From JAFKFI01 sp963795435 (GTDB taxonomy: Bacteria; Pseudomonadota; Alphaproteobacteria; Acetobacterales; Acetobacteraceae), in NCBI GenBank assembly GCA_963795435.1, contig CAWCHV010000007.1:992001-1056000 (forward strand): DNA of 64,000 nucleotides, given 5' to 3'. The position numbers and the translations under genes were made by a program. The notes under the pieces are model-generated. The model was not told the DNA's origin. It saw only the letters and a list, made by a program, of their open reading frames with translations, and did no database searches. The first letter of the stretch is position 1. Each line of letters starts with the position of its first letter. Of this stretch, positions 29,146 to 38,335 are shown piece after piece.

Positions 29146-29565
29146 ATGACCCACCCCCGCGTGAACGGCGTCATGGAAACGTCGCTGTATGTCGCCGATC
29201 TCGACGCCTCGCAGGCGTTCTACCAGCGCCTGTTCGGCTTCGAGTTGTTTCTCTCCGACCAGCGGATGCGAACCCTGGGCGTGCCCAGCGGGCAGGTCCT
29301 GCTGCTGTTCCGCCACGGCGGCTCGGTCGAACCCTCTCCCTCGCCCGGCGGGATGATCCCGGCGCACGACGCCCGGGGACAGCAGCACGTGTGCTTCCAG
29401 ATCCCCTGGACGGCGCTCGCTGACTGGGAGCGGCACCTGCGCGAACAGGGCGTGGAGCTGGAAAGCCGGGTGAACTGGCCGGGGCGCGGCAGCAGCCTGT
29501 ATTTCCGCGACCCCGACGGGCACTCGGTTGAGGTCGCGACGCCCGGCCTCTGGCCGAACCTGTGA
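29146..29565 (+). CDS. VOC (glyoxalase/bleomycin resistance/dioxygenase) family protein
   Basis: 139 residues with two beta-alpha-beta-beta-beta modules: METSLYVADLDASQAFYQRLFGFEL at the start, and a second half ending SLYFRDPDGHSVEVATPGLW. Possible metal ligands are His in QQHVCFQ and Glu in the final HSVEVA. Members include glyoxalases, ring-cleavage dioxygenases and fosfomycin resistance enzymes; the substrate cannot be chosen. A strong AAAGGAGG site precedes the ATG. Confidence 0.88.
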   Translation: MTHPRVNGVMETSLYVADLDASQAFYQRLFGFELFLSDQRMRTLGVPSGQVLLLFRHGGSVEPSPSPGGMIPAHDARGQQHVCFQIPWTALADWERHLREQGVELESRVNWPGRGSSLYFRDPDGHSVEVATPGLWPNL

Positions 29566-29650
29566 ACTGGCGACCAACTCGCTTGCCGATCGGCGGTTGA
29601 TCCCCGTAAAGGAACGCACCGATTGACATAAGACGAGTTGGGAGAACGCT

Positions 29651-30859
29651 ATGAAGAAGCGGCCGTCTATCGCAGCCGTCCTGTCGTTGCTGCTGGCGTC
29701 GGTCGCCTTGCCGGCGCTGGCGCAGAAGCCGGCGACGCCGGGCGTCACCGATACCGAAATCAAGGTCGGCCAGACCGCCCCGTTCAGCGGCCCGGCCAGC
29801 GTCTACGGCCAGATCTCGACGGCCGAATCCGACTACTTCAAGATGGTCAACGACCAGGGCGGCATCAACGGGCGCAAGATCAACCTCGTCGCGCTCGATG
29901 ATGGCTACAGCCCGCCGAAGACGATCGAGCAGGTCCGCCGACTGATCGAGCAGGACCAGGTGGCGATCCTGTTCCAGACCATCGGCACCGCGCCCAACAC
30001 GGCGATCCGCAAATACTACAACCAGAAGAAGGTGCCCGACATCTGGCTCGGCTCCGGCGCGTCGGTGTTCGTCGACCCGAAGGAGTATCCGTGGAGCATC
30101 CCGTTCCAGCCGAGCTACCGGCTCGAAGGGCAGATGTATGCGAAATACATCCTGAAGGAGAAGCCGGACGCCAAGGTCGGCATTCTCTACCAGAACGACG
30201 ACCTGGGCCGGGACTACGTCGCCGGACTGAAGGACGGGCTCGGCGACAAGTTCGACAAGATGGTGGTGAAATCGCTCTCCTACGAGATCACCGACCCGAC
30301 CATCAATTCGCAGATCCTCGAGTTGCAATCCTCGGGCGCGGACCTGCTGTATGACGCGAGCACCCCGAAGTTCTCGGCTATGTCGATCCGCAAGGTGTTC
30401 GACCTCGGATGGCACCCGCTGCACATCATCGACTCGAACGGCGCCCTGGTGAAGCCGGCGCTGCAATCGGCGGGCTTCGAGAAGTCGGTCGGCGTCCTCA
30501 CCGCCGCCTACCTCAAGGACCCGACGGATCCGCAATGGGACAACGATCAGGGGATGAAGGACTACCAGGCTTGGCGCGCCAAGTACGCGCCCGACAGCGA
30601 CCCCGAGAACCCGGTCTGGGCCTACGGCTACACGATGGCGCAGGCGCTCGTCGTGGTGCTGAAACAGGCCGGCAATGATCTCTCGCGCGAGAACATCCTG
30701 CACGCGGCGACGCATCTGCCCGACACGACGACGCTGCCGATGGTGCTGCCCGGCATCAAGATCAGCACCAGCCCGACCGACTACCGGCCGATGAAAAGCA
30801 TGAGGCTTGCCCGTTTCGACGGCAAGATGTACCGGCTGTTGCCCGACATCGGCGAGTGA
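29651..30859 (+). CDS. Branched-chain amino acid-type ABC transporter substrate-binding protein (LivK family)
   Basis: 402 residues: a signal peptide (MKKRPSIAAVLSLLLASVALPALA, cut before QKPATPG), then the type-1 periplasmic binding fold with GVTDTEIKVGQTAPFSGPAS, GGINGRKINLVALDDGYSPPKTIEQVRRLIE, and VGILYQNDDLGRDYVAGLKDGL. It binds amino acids, amides or aromatic acids in the periplasm. No livHMGF permease or ATPase genes are near, so it is an orphan whose transporter is elsewhere. It converges with the AI-2E gene through a perfect hairpin. Confidence 0.92.
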   Translation: MKKRPSIAAVLSLLLASVALPALAQKPATPGVTDTEIKVGQTAPFSGPASVYGQISTAESDYFKMVNDQGGINGRKINLVALDDGYSPPKTIEQVRRLIEQDQVAILFQTIGTAPNTAIRKYYNQKKVPDIWLGSGASVFVDPKEYPWSIPFQPSYRLEGQMYAKYILKEKPDAKVGILYQNDDLGRDYVAGLKDGLGDKFDKMVVKSLSYEITDPTINSQILELQSSGADLLYDASTPKFSAMSIRKVFDLGWHPLHIIDSNGALVKPALQSAGFEKSVGVLTAAYLKDPTDPQWDNDQGMKDYQAWRAKYAPDSDPENPVWAYGYTMAQALVVVLKQAGNDLSRENILHAATHLPDTTTLPMVLPGIKISTSPTDYRPMKSMRLARFDGKMYRLLPDIGE

Positions 30860-30867
30860 GCCGAGGG

Positions 30868-30895
30868 ACGTGACGCGGCGCTCGCCGCGTCACGT
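30868..30895. terminator. Bidirectional hairpin between convergent genes
   Basis: ACGTGACGCGGCG (30868-30880) and CGCCGCGTCACGT (30883-30895) are exact complements of 13 bases with a 2-base centre. It lies 9 bases past the LivK-type stop and overlaps the stop codon of the convergent AI-2E gene (30890-30892). There is no T-tract, so it may work with Rho or simply protect both 3' ends. Confidence 0.65.
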
Positions 30896-32095
30896 GGAGG
30901 CCGAATCCCCGCCCTTGCGTCCGCCGCCGATCATGTGGCCGAGCGGCGTCAGCTCGGGGATGTGGTCGCATACGATCTTGCAGATCGCCAGCAGCGGCAC
31001 CGCGAGCAGCGCGCCGACCACACCCCACATCCAGTCCCAGACGAACAGCGACAGAATGACCAGCACCGGGTTCAGCGTGAACCGGCGCGCCAGCAGCATC
31101 GGCGTCACGGTCTCGCCCTCGATGACATGGATCAGCAGGTAGATGCCCGCCGGCACCAGTGCCCACCAGATCGTCGAGTAGGTGAACACGCCGACGATGA
31201 AGAACACCACCACGCCGGTGAACGGGCCGAGGATCGGGATGTAGTTCAGCAGGAAGGCGAGCGTGCCCCACAGCAGCGGGTCCGGCAGGCCGCAGGCCCA
31301 GGTGGACAGCCCGTTCGCCACGCCGACCAGCGCGTTCATCATGGTAATGACCGCGAGATAACCCGAGATGTTGCCCTCGATCTCGCCGCTGATCTCGACC
31401 ACGCGGCGCTTTTCGCCGAAGCGTGGCATGATCTCGACGAAGCTGCGGAGCAGCGTGTCCCCCGCCCAGAGCAGGAAGAACAGGATCACCACCACGGTGA
31501 AGAACTTGCCTAGGAAGGCGCGCGTGCCGTTGAGCACGCTGAGCCCCACTCCGCCGAGCCCGGAGGACTGGCGCACCGTCACCGTCCTCGACTGGTCGCC
31601 CCCCGTCTGGCCCTGGTTCTGGCCTTGGGACGCGCCGGGCGACGGCTCCATCATTTGCTCGACCTTCTGCACGCCCTCCTGGACGTAGCGGATCGGACCC
31701 TGCAGCGGCCCGAGCTTCTGCTGCAGCTTGGGCAGCGCCTCCGGCGCGCGGCCGATCCAATTGGAGGCCGGCAGCGAAACGGCGGCGGCGAGCCCGCTGA
31801 CCACGGCGAACAGCGCGAGGATCAACAGCAGCGATGCGAGCGCGGCCGGCAGGCGGAGCTTTCCCGTGAGGAAGCGCCGGGCCGGCTGCAGCAGCAGGTT
31901 CAGCACGATGGCCAACACGATGGGCAGGACGATGTCCTGCGCGAGATACAGCGTGTAGAGAACGCCGAGGATCGCCAGGATCAGCAGCGACACCGAGCGC
32001 ATGTCGGCGTGCGTGCGCTCGACCTGCTCCTGCGCTTCCTCGGTGCGTCGGGCAACGTCGCGCTCGTCGTAGCCCGGGACGACTTCGTCGGTCAT
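30890..32095 (-). CDS. AI-2E family transporter (TqsA/PerM-like)
   Basis: 401 residues with about eight membrane helices. The family pattern is seen in YLAQDIVLPIVLAIVLNLLLQP near residue 48, a Gln/Gly/Ser-rich loop around residues 140-175, VVVILFFLLWAGDTLL, and LLWGTLAFLLNYIPILGPFTGVVV near residue 285. Members move small solutes or ions; only some act on autoinducer-2, so no substrate is assigned. It lies 61 bases after chvG on the same strand, where hprK would usually be found in related genomes. Confidence 0.9.
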   Translation of the reverse strand: MTDEVVPGYDERDVARRTEEAQEQVERTHADMRSVSLLILAILGVLYTLYLAQDIVLPIVLAIVLNLLLQPARRFLTGKLRLPAALASLLLILALFAVVSGLAAAVSLPASNWIGRAPEALPKLQQKLGPLQGPIRYVQEGVQKVEQMMEPSPGASQGQNQGQTGGDQSRTVTVRQSSGLGGVGLSVLNGTRAFLGKFFTVVVILFFLLWAGDTLLRSFVEIMPRFGEKRRVVEISGEIEGNISGYLAVITMMNALVGVANGLSTWACGLPDPLLWGTLAFLLNYIPILGPFTGVVVFFIVGVFTYSTIWWALVPAGIYLLIHVIEGETVTPMLLARRFTLNPVLVILSLFVWDWMWGVVGALLAVPLLAICKIVCDHIPELTPLGHMIGGGRKGGDSAST

Positions 32096-32156
32096 GGCGC
32101 GCTCAACGCCGTGCCCTGCGTTATCGTTCCGGCCGCACCGACGTGGCGCCGCGCTC

Positions 32157-33860
32157 TCACGCCTTCGGCAGCCGCACGACGAACCTTGCGCCGATTACGC
32201 GGCCGGAGGCGTCCCGCCGGTTCTCGGCGCTGACGCGCCCGCCGAGCGCCTCGACGATCTGGCGGCTGATCGACAGGCCGAGGCCGGAATGCTGGCCGAA
32301 GCGCTCGCCCTTGGGGCGCTCCGAATAGAACCGGTCGAAGATGTGTTCGAGCCTGTCCTCGGGGATGCCGGGGCCGTCATCCTCGACGCTGATCTCGACC
32401 ACGCCGCCGGTCTCGCGCGCCCGCAGCCCCACGCGGCCATTGGGCGGGCTGAACGAATGGGCATTGCCGATCAGGTTCCGGAGCACCTGCACCAGCCGGT
32501 CCTCGACGGCCTGCACCACGAGCCCGCTCGCCGGCGCATCGAGCACCACGACCGGATCGTCGTCGTCGCGGGTCGCGTCGTTGATCTCCTTCAGCGTCGC
32601 CAGGATGGGCGCCACGTCCACCGGCTCGGTGGCGGCACGCGACAACTCCGCGTCGACGCGCGATGCGTCGCTGATGTCGCTGATCAGCCGATCGAGCCGG
32701 GTCACGTCATCGGCGATGATGGCGAGCAACCGCTTCTGCTGACCGGGGTCCTCGACCCGCCGCATCGTCTCGATCGCGCTGCGGATCGAGGAGAGCGGGT
32801 TCTTGATCTCGTGCGCGACATCGGCGGCGAAACGCTCGATGGCGTCCATCCGCGCCCACAGCGCCGCGGCGGACGCGGATAACGCGCTGGCCAGCGCGCC
32901 GACCTCGTCGCGGCGGCGGACCAGCGGCTCGGGCACGGTGCCGGTGCGGCCCTTGCCCTCCCGCATCTGCGCCGCCGCCCCCGCCAAACGCAGGATCGGC
33001 CGGGCAATGGTGAGGGAAAGATACCAGGACAGCAGCACCGTGAGGACCAGCGCCAGCGAGAACAGCCCGAGGATCGACACGCGGACCGTGAACAGGCTCG
33101 CATCGACCTCGCGGGCCTCGCGGGTGAGCAGGATGATGCCGACGGTGTGATGGTCGCGCTCCACCGGCTCGGCCACCGTGACCAGCAGCCGGTCGTCGCG
33201 GGTGCGGCGGATGTAGGGCGGCATCTCGCGGCTGTTGTCGGTGTTGGAGAGGCGCAACTCCTCCTTCACGTCGGGCTGCCAGTCGAGCCCCGCCGCGGTG
33301 GGGGTGATGTCGACCACGAGCGGCTTCGGCGTGTCGTGCGGCAGGATGGCGAGCACCCGGTCGTAGGCCCAGCCCACCGCGGCGAGCAGCGGGCCGCGCG
33401 AGGCGGCGGGCGGCAGCGGCTCGGTCGTGACTGCCCCGCCGGTGCCTTGGCGAACCCGGCTGTCGGCGACGATCTGGCCGTCCGGCGCATAGAGCCTGGC
33501 CTCGGCATTCGGCGTCGGCTCGGTCAGCCGGCGCAGCAGCGGGCGGGCCAGTTCGGGCACCAGCTTGGGGTTGTCGGGGGCCTCGGCGCGGACGGCGCTT
33601 TCGCCGAGCGCGCCGGCAAATATGCGCGCCTGCTCGCGTAGCGCGAAGACCTCGGCTTCCAGCAGGCCGTTCTGGTACTGGTCGAGATAGAGCAGCGTCG
33701 CGACGAGCAGCGCCAGCGGCAGCGCGTTGACCAGCAGGATGCGGCGCAGCAGCGGCGAGACGAAGCGATAGCGCACCCGCCCGGACGCGGCCCGGCGGTC
33801 CTCCGATGCCGTAGTCCGCGGCTCGGAGGCCGGGCGACCCACGGCCCGGATCTGGTTCAT
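32157..33860 (-). CDS. chvG: ChvG-type sensor histidine kinase
   Basis: 567 residues from the ATG at 33860, which has a GGAGGAG site; an in-frame start 24 bases upstream is weaker. Order: basic N-terminus, membrane helix LLVNALPLALLVATLLYL, a periplasmic sensing domain (about 60-250), a second helix LGLFSLALVLTVLLSWYL, HAMP, the HisKA box AADVAHEIKNPLSSIRS, then N, G1 and G2 boxes (LRNLIGNAHSF, DDGPGIPEDR, GLGLSIS). ChvG/ExoS kinases sense acid or envelope stress and phosphorylate ChvI. The regulator gene lies just upstream, separated by repeat copy D. Confidence 0.92.
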   Translation of the reverse strand: MNQIRAVGRPASEPRTTASEDRRAASGRVRYRFVSPLLRRILLVNALPLALLVATLLYLDQYQNGLLEAEVFALREQARIFAGALGESAVRAEAPDNPKLVPELARPLLRRLTEPTPNAEARLYAPDGQIVADSRVRQGTGGAVTTEPLPPAASRGPLLAAVGWAYDRVLAILPHDTPKPLVVDITPTAAGLDWQPDVKEELRLSNTDNSREMPPYIRRTRDDRLLVTVAEPVERDHHTVGIILLTREAREVDASLFTVRVSILGLFSLALVLTVLLSWYLSLTIARPILRLAGAAAQMREGKGRTGTVPEPLVRRRDEVGALASALSASAAALWARMDAIERFAADVAHEIKNPLSSIRSAIETMRRVEDPGQQKRLLAIIADDVTRLDRLISDISDASRVDAELSRAATEPVDVAPILATLKEINDATRDDDDPVVVLDAPASGLVVQAVEDRLVQVLRNLIGNAHSFSPPNGRVGLRARETGGVVEISVEDDGPGIPEDRLEHIFDRFYSERPKGERFGQHSGLGLSISRQIVEALGGRVSAENRRDASGRVIGARFVVRLPKA

Positions 33861-33879
33861 CGCTCCTCCATGCGTCCGA

Positions 33880-33963
33880 CCCACTCACCCGACCCTCTCC
33901 CCCAACTGGGGGAGAGGGTTTCCTTCTCCCTCTCCCGGGCTTACGGGAGAGGGCCGGTGAGGG
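33880..33963. repeat. Palindromic intergenic repeat, copy D (full)
   Basis: Two hairpins (CCCTCTCCCCC-n-GGGGGAGAGGG, then CCCTCTCCCG-n-CGGGAGAGGG) between outer arms CACTCACCC and GGTGAGGG. It sits between chvI and chvG on the same strand, so it could reduce read-through from the regulator into the kinase gene. Confidence 0.87.
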
Positions 33964-34666
<703 letters not shown>

Positions 34667-34808
34667 CGGGCTATCTTTCGCTGAGGCTGGCGCCGGTCCT
34701 GGCGCAAGGTCGCGTTGGGGCGTCGTGTTCATGGTCCCGCTCCGTGCCTGGAACGCGCGACTCATGGCACCTGATTGTGGCGCATTGCGGACGGGAGGTG
34801 AGCACAAC

Positions 34809-35519
34809 ATGGCAGAGGACAGCCCCGGCTTCCAGGCCCGCCGTCTGCTGCGCGCCGCCCGGGCGGGCACCCTCGCCACCACGGGGCCGGGCGGTCAGCC
34901 GTTTGCCTCGCTGGTCACGCCGGCAACCGCGCCGGACTGCTCGCCGTTGCTGCTGCTTTCCTCGCTCGCGGAGCACACCCGCCATCTGCGTGCCGATCCG
35001 CGTTGCGCGATCCTGGCGGCCGGCGAGCCCGAGGGCGCCAATCCGCAGACCGCCCCCCGGATCACGGTCACCGGCACGGCGGAGCCGGTCGAGGACGCGG
35101 CGCTGAAGGCGCGCTGGCTGGCGATCCATCCCTACGCCGCGCTGTATGCCGATTTCGCCGACTTCTCCCTCTGGCGCATCCGCCCGGCCGCCGCATTGCT
35201 GGTGGGCGGCTTTGCCCGCGCGACCCGACTGCGCGCGTCGGACCTGCTGCCCGACCCGGACGCCGTGGCCGCGCTGACAAGTGCGGAGGCCGGGATCATC
35301 GCCCACTGCAACGCCGACCACGCCGACGCGATGGCCCTGCTCGGCGGCAGGCCGGGCGCCTGGCGCATGGTGGCGGTGGATTTCGACGGCTTCGACCTCG
35401 CGCCGGGCGATCCCGAGGCCGGGCCGGTGCATCGCATCGCGTGGTCCGCGCCAGTCCGTTCCGCCGACGCGGTGCGTGGCGAGCTGATCCGCCGCGTCCG
35501 TCGGGCACGTTCTGGCTGA
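34809..35519 (+). CDS. HugZ-like heme utilization protein (pyridoxamine 5'-phosphate oxidase fold)
   Basis: 236 residues. The N-terminal split-barrel domain shows RAGTLATTGPGGQPFASLVTPATA and LSSLAEHTRHLRADPRCAIL. The C-terminal part (about 150-236) is the DUF2470-like module with IIAHCNADHADAM, which in HugZ-type proteins helps bind heme. Members bind or degrade heme or act as flavin/PLP-fold oxidoreductases. The ATG at 34809 has a GGGAGGTG site. It sits between chvI (divergent) and pckA, an arrangement I do not know as standard. Confidence 0.82.
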   Translation: MAEDSPGFQARRLLRAARAGTLATTGPGGQPFASLVTPATAPDCSPLLLLSSLAEHTRHLRADPRCAILAAGEPEGANPQTAPRITVTGTAEPVEDAALKARWLAIHPYAALYADFADFSLWRIRPAAALLVGGFARATRLRASDLLPDPDAVAALTSAEAGIIAHCNADHADAMALLGGRPGAWRMVAVDFDGFDLAPGDPEAGPVHRIAWSAPVRSADAVRGELIRRVRRARSG

Positions 35520-35618
35520 GCTGACCACAGCGTGGCTGGACCGCGCCACCCGGCTCGCCGTAAGTTCGACGTCAAATCTAATTCGCCGCGGATCGTCGCC
35601 CTCGACGACCGCGGTCCC

Positions 35619-35625
35619 GGAGGAG
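35619..35625 (+). promoter_or_regulatory. Ribosome binding site that fixes the TTG start of pckA
   Basis: GGAGGAG lies 8 bases before the TTG at 35634. No comparable site precedes the in-frame GTG at 35532, and starting at the TTG gives the usual length for this enzyme. Confidence 0.65.
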
Positions 35626-35633
35626 CCAAGAAC

Positions 35634-37268
35634 TTGACCCCTGCCGCAGAGGCTGCACCCGCCCGTCATGCGTCCGCGCATAAGCGTTCGGCCAAGTTGT
35701 CAGGCACGGGCGTCTACCCTGGGCGGGAAGTCCACGCCAACCTCGCCGCCCCTGCCCTGACCGCCGCCGCGCTGCGCCGCGAGGAAGGCTGCCTGTCGGT
35801 CGATGGCGCGCTGATGGTGCGGACCGGCGTGCATACCGGCCGCTCGGTGCAGGACAAGTTCGTGGTCGACGAGCCCGCGAGCAGCGACGACATCTGGTGG
35901 GGCCGCGTCAACCAGCGCCTCACGCCGGAGAAGTTCACGCTGCTGAAGATGCGGGTGCAGGCCTATCTGCAGGGCCAGGAACTGTTCACGCAGGATTTGT
36001 ATGCCGGCGCCGACCCGGCGCGGCGGGTACGGGTGCGGCTCGTCACGACCGGGGCGTGGCACGCGCTGTTCGCACGAAACATGTTCATCCGCCCGCCCGA
36101 GGCGGAGCTGGAGGGCTTCGAGCCCGACTACGTCATCCTGCACGCGCCCGATTTCCATGCCGACCCCGATCTCGACGGGGTCCGCAGCGGCACCGCGATC
36201 GCGCTGTCGTTCGCCGAGAAGATCATCGTGATCGCTGGCACCGAATATGCCGGCGAGATCAAGAAGTCGATCTTCACCGTGATGAACTGGCTGCTTCCCG
36301 CCGACGGCGTGCTGCCGATGCATTGCAGCGCCAATGTCGGCCGCGACGGCGATGTCGCACTGTTCTTCGGCCTGTCCGGCACCGGCAAGACCACGCTCTC
36401 CTCCGATCCGAACCGGCCGCTGATCGGCGACGACGAGCACGGCTGGGGGCCGCAAGGCGTGTTCAATTTCGAGGGCGGCTGCTACGCAAAGGTAATAAAC
36501 CTGTCGGCGGAGGCCGAGCCCGAGATCTGGGCCGCCACGCACCGCTTCGGCACGGTGCTGGAGAACGTCGTCGGCGACGGGCACGGTCGGCTCGACCTCA
36601 CCGACAAGTCGCTCACCGAGAACACGCGCTCCTGCTACCCGGTCGAGTTCATCCCCAACGCCGTGCCGTCGGGCGTGGCCGGCCAGCCGCGCAACGTGGT
36701 GATGTTGACGGCGGATGCATTCGGCGTGCTGCCTCCGATCGCCAAGCTCACGCCGGCGCAGGCGATGTATCACTTCCTCAGCGGCTACACCGCGCGCGTC
36801 GCGGGCACCGAGAAGGGCCTCGGGGCCGAGCCGCAGGCGACCTTCTCCACCTGCTTCGCCGCGCCCTTCCTGCCGCGCCGGCCCGAGGTCTACGGCCGGA
36901 TGCTGGCCGACCTGATCGCCCGTCACGGGGTCGATTGCTGGCTGGTCAACACCGGCTGGAGCGGCGGCCATTACGGCGTCGGCAGCCGCATGAGCATCCG
37001 CCACACCCGTGCATTGCTGAACGCCGCCCTCGACGGTTCCCTCGCTCGCACCCGCTTCCGCCAGGACCGCTTCTTCGGCCTCTCCATCCCAGAAAGCGTG
37101 CCCGGCATCCCGGACGAGGTGCTGGACCCGCGCCAGTCGTGGGCCGATAAGGCGGCCTACGACCGGATGGCGCGGGAGCTCGTCACCCAATTCGAGGCGA
37201 ATTTCCAGACTTTCCAAGACGCGGTGGGAGAAGACGTTCGCGCGGCAGCCATTCGCGCCGCCGCGTAG
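35634..37268 (+). CDS. pckA: Phosphoenolpyruvate carboxykinase (ATP)
   Basis: 544 residues from the TTG start (578 from the GTG at 35532). It converts oxaloacetate and ATP to PEP and CO2, the first committed step of gluconeogenesis. Motifs: TGVHTGRSVQDKF (substrate loop), SANVGRDGDVALFFG, the kinase P-loop GLSGTGKTT at 246-254, DDEHGW (metal site), and NTGWSGGHYGVGSR. In alphaproteobacteria pckA often lies next to chvI-chvG and is controlled by that pair, as the layout here suggests. Confidence 0.95.
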   Translation: MTPAAEAAPARHASAHKRSAKLSGTGVYPGREVHANLAAPALTAAALRREEGCLSVDGALMVRTGVHTGRSVQDKFVVDEPASSDDIWWGRVNQRLTPEKFTLLKMRVQAYLQGQELFTQDLYAGADPARRVRVRLVTTGAWHALFARNMFIRPPEAELEGFEPDYVILHAPDFHADPDLDGVRSGTAIALSFAEKIIVIAGTEYAGEIKKSIFTVMNWLLPADGVLPMHCSANVGRDGDVALFFGLSGTGKTTLSSDPNRPLIGDDEHGWGPQGVFNFEGGCYAKVINLSAEAEPEIWAATHRFGTVLENVVGDGHGRLDLTDKSLTENTRSCYPVEFIPNAVPSGVAGQPRNVVMLTADAFGVLPPIAKLTPAQAMYHFLSGYTARVAGTEKGLGAEPQATFSTCFAAPFLPRRPEVYGRMLADLIARHGVDCWLVNTGWSGGHYGVGSRMSIRHTRALLNAALDGSLARTRFRQDRFFGLSIPESVPGIPDEVLDPRQSWADKAAYDRMARELVTQFEANFQTFQDAVGEDVRAAAIRAAA

Positions 37269-37354
37269 CCGTCGTCGTCGGGGAGCCCGGCGCCAATCGT
37301 GTCATTGCGAGCGCAGCGCGGAAATTTCCCCGTCGGTCTGCCTGACGCGGTTCC

Positions 37355-37708
37355 CTACAGCCAGGATGGCGAGTGGACCGCGAGCCGGGCGCACGCGACT
37401 CCGACCGCCAAGGCCGCCCAGCTCAGACCAATCCGTAGCCGTGGCGAGAGGATGCGCTCAGACGGCAAGACAAGAAGAAGCGGCAGAACCAAGGCGCCGA
37501 TGCCCGCGACCAGACTGAGTTCGGCTGTCAGGTAGAGCCACAGCGGAATGCCGATGATGAGGGCGATGAAGATCGGAAGCATTAACAACAGGACGTTGAA
37601 CCGCTCGTCCGGTATGCGGAAGCTCACGAACGTCACAAGGTTCAACGATATGGACGCACCGAGATACAGGAGCTCGTCGCGCATGGGGGGCATCACCTCG
37701 AACGACAC
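37355..37708 (-). CDS. Small membrane protein, function unknown
   Basis: 117 residues from a GTG at 37708, or 109 from the ATG at 37684 (MRDELLYLGASISLN), which has a GAGG site at a better distance. Three to four hydrophobic segments are visible (LLLMLPIFIALIIGIPLWLYL, LVAGIGALVLPLLLVLP, and IGLSWAALAVGVACARLAV). It is convergent with pckA. No family is recognised; the regular hydrophobic pattern supports a real gene. Confidence 0.55.
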   Translation of the reverse strand: MSFEVMPPMRDELLYLGASISLNLVTFVSFRIPDERFNVLLLMLPIFIALIIGIPLWLYLTAELSLVAGIGALVLPLLLVLPSERILSPRLRIGLSWAALAVGVACARLAVHSPSWL

Positions 37709-37858
37709 GTATCGCGTCAGGAGGCGTTCGGAAATCGGCGACCCGAAGCTAAGCTCAAATCAGCGCCCTCGCCAGCCACTGTTAAGCGGCCAGATCGCGG
37801 GCAACTCCCATGCCGGGCGCTCCGTTCTGCCTCCATGCATCCCTGAGGAGGCAGCTTC

Positions 37859-38050
37859 ATGTCAGCCCATCGACCGCCTGTCCCGCCCGCCAATCGCAGC
37901 CCGCAGGGTGGCGCGGACAAGAAGCCCGGTGCTTCCGAGGCCGATCCGCGGACATTGCCCAAGAACCAGCCCCAGAACACCGAGGAGCAGGGGCGCCAGG
38001 GCAATATTCACCAGAACACCACCAATACCGGCCACCAGCAGGACCGCTGA
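37859..38050 (+). CDS. Small hydrophilic protein with Gln/Asn-rich C-terminus
   Basis: 63 residues. A perfect AGGAGG (37846-37851) lies 7 bases before the ATG. The sequence is polar and disorder-like throughout: a Pro-rich start, KNQPQNTEEQGRQGNIHQNT, and a terminal NTGHQQDR. I recall similar short proteins ending in QQDR as conserved unknowns in alphaproteobacteria, perhaps hydration or stress related, but I cannot name a family. It is followed two bases later by another small hydrophilic gene. Confidence 0.6.
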   Translation: MSAHRPPVPPANRSPQGGADKKPGASEADPRTLPKNQPQNTEEQGRQGNIHQNTTNTGHQQDR

Positions 38051-38052
38051 GC

Positions 38053-38250
38053 ATGGCCGAGAAGCATCCGGCGGCGGACCGCCATCACGGCGGCCCCGGC
38101 AGCAGCGGACAGAATGCGAGAAAGCCGGAGCCCGCGCCCGAGACCCGCCCGCACCCTGACGAGCCGACCAACAAGGAGCGTAGCCGAGTCTCGGGCGGCG
38201 GCGGAGAGCGGGACATCCATCACACCCACGATCCGGCGCATAAGCGTTGA
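38053..38250 (+). CDS. Small hydrophilic His-rich protein
   Basis: 65 residues starting MAEKHPAADRHHGGPG, followed by a Pro/Glu/Arg-rich centre and a Gly/His-rich end (SGGGGERDIHHTHDPAHKR). No hydrophobic core is present, so it is probably disordered; the His cluster could bind metal. The ATG comes two bases after the preceding stop, suggesting one transcript for both small genes. No family recognised. Confidence 0.5.
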   Translation: MAEKHPAADRHHGGPGSSGQNARKPEPAPETRPHPDEPTNKERSRVSGGGGERDIHHTHDPAHKR

Positions 38251-38335
38251 TCTGAGGCGCTCGTCCTCGCTTACTTGCGTCGACCGGCCTAGATTCCCCC
38301 TCCTCAAGCCTTCCGGCCGGGTCAGGAGAGACGGG

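Noticed and set aside
38114..38335. An N-terminal extension of the caspase-fold protein back to 38114
   Set aside because: The extension would overlap another small gene and hide the signal peptide; the GTG at 38336 has a proper ribosome site and exposes the signal peptide.
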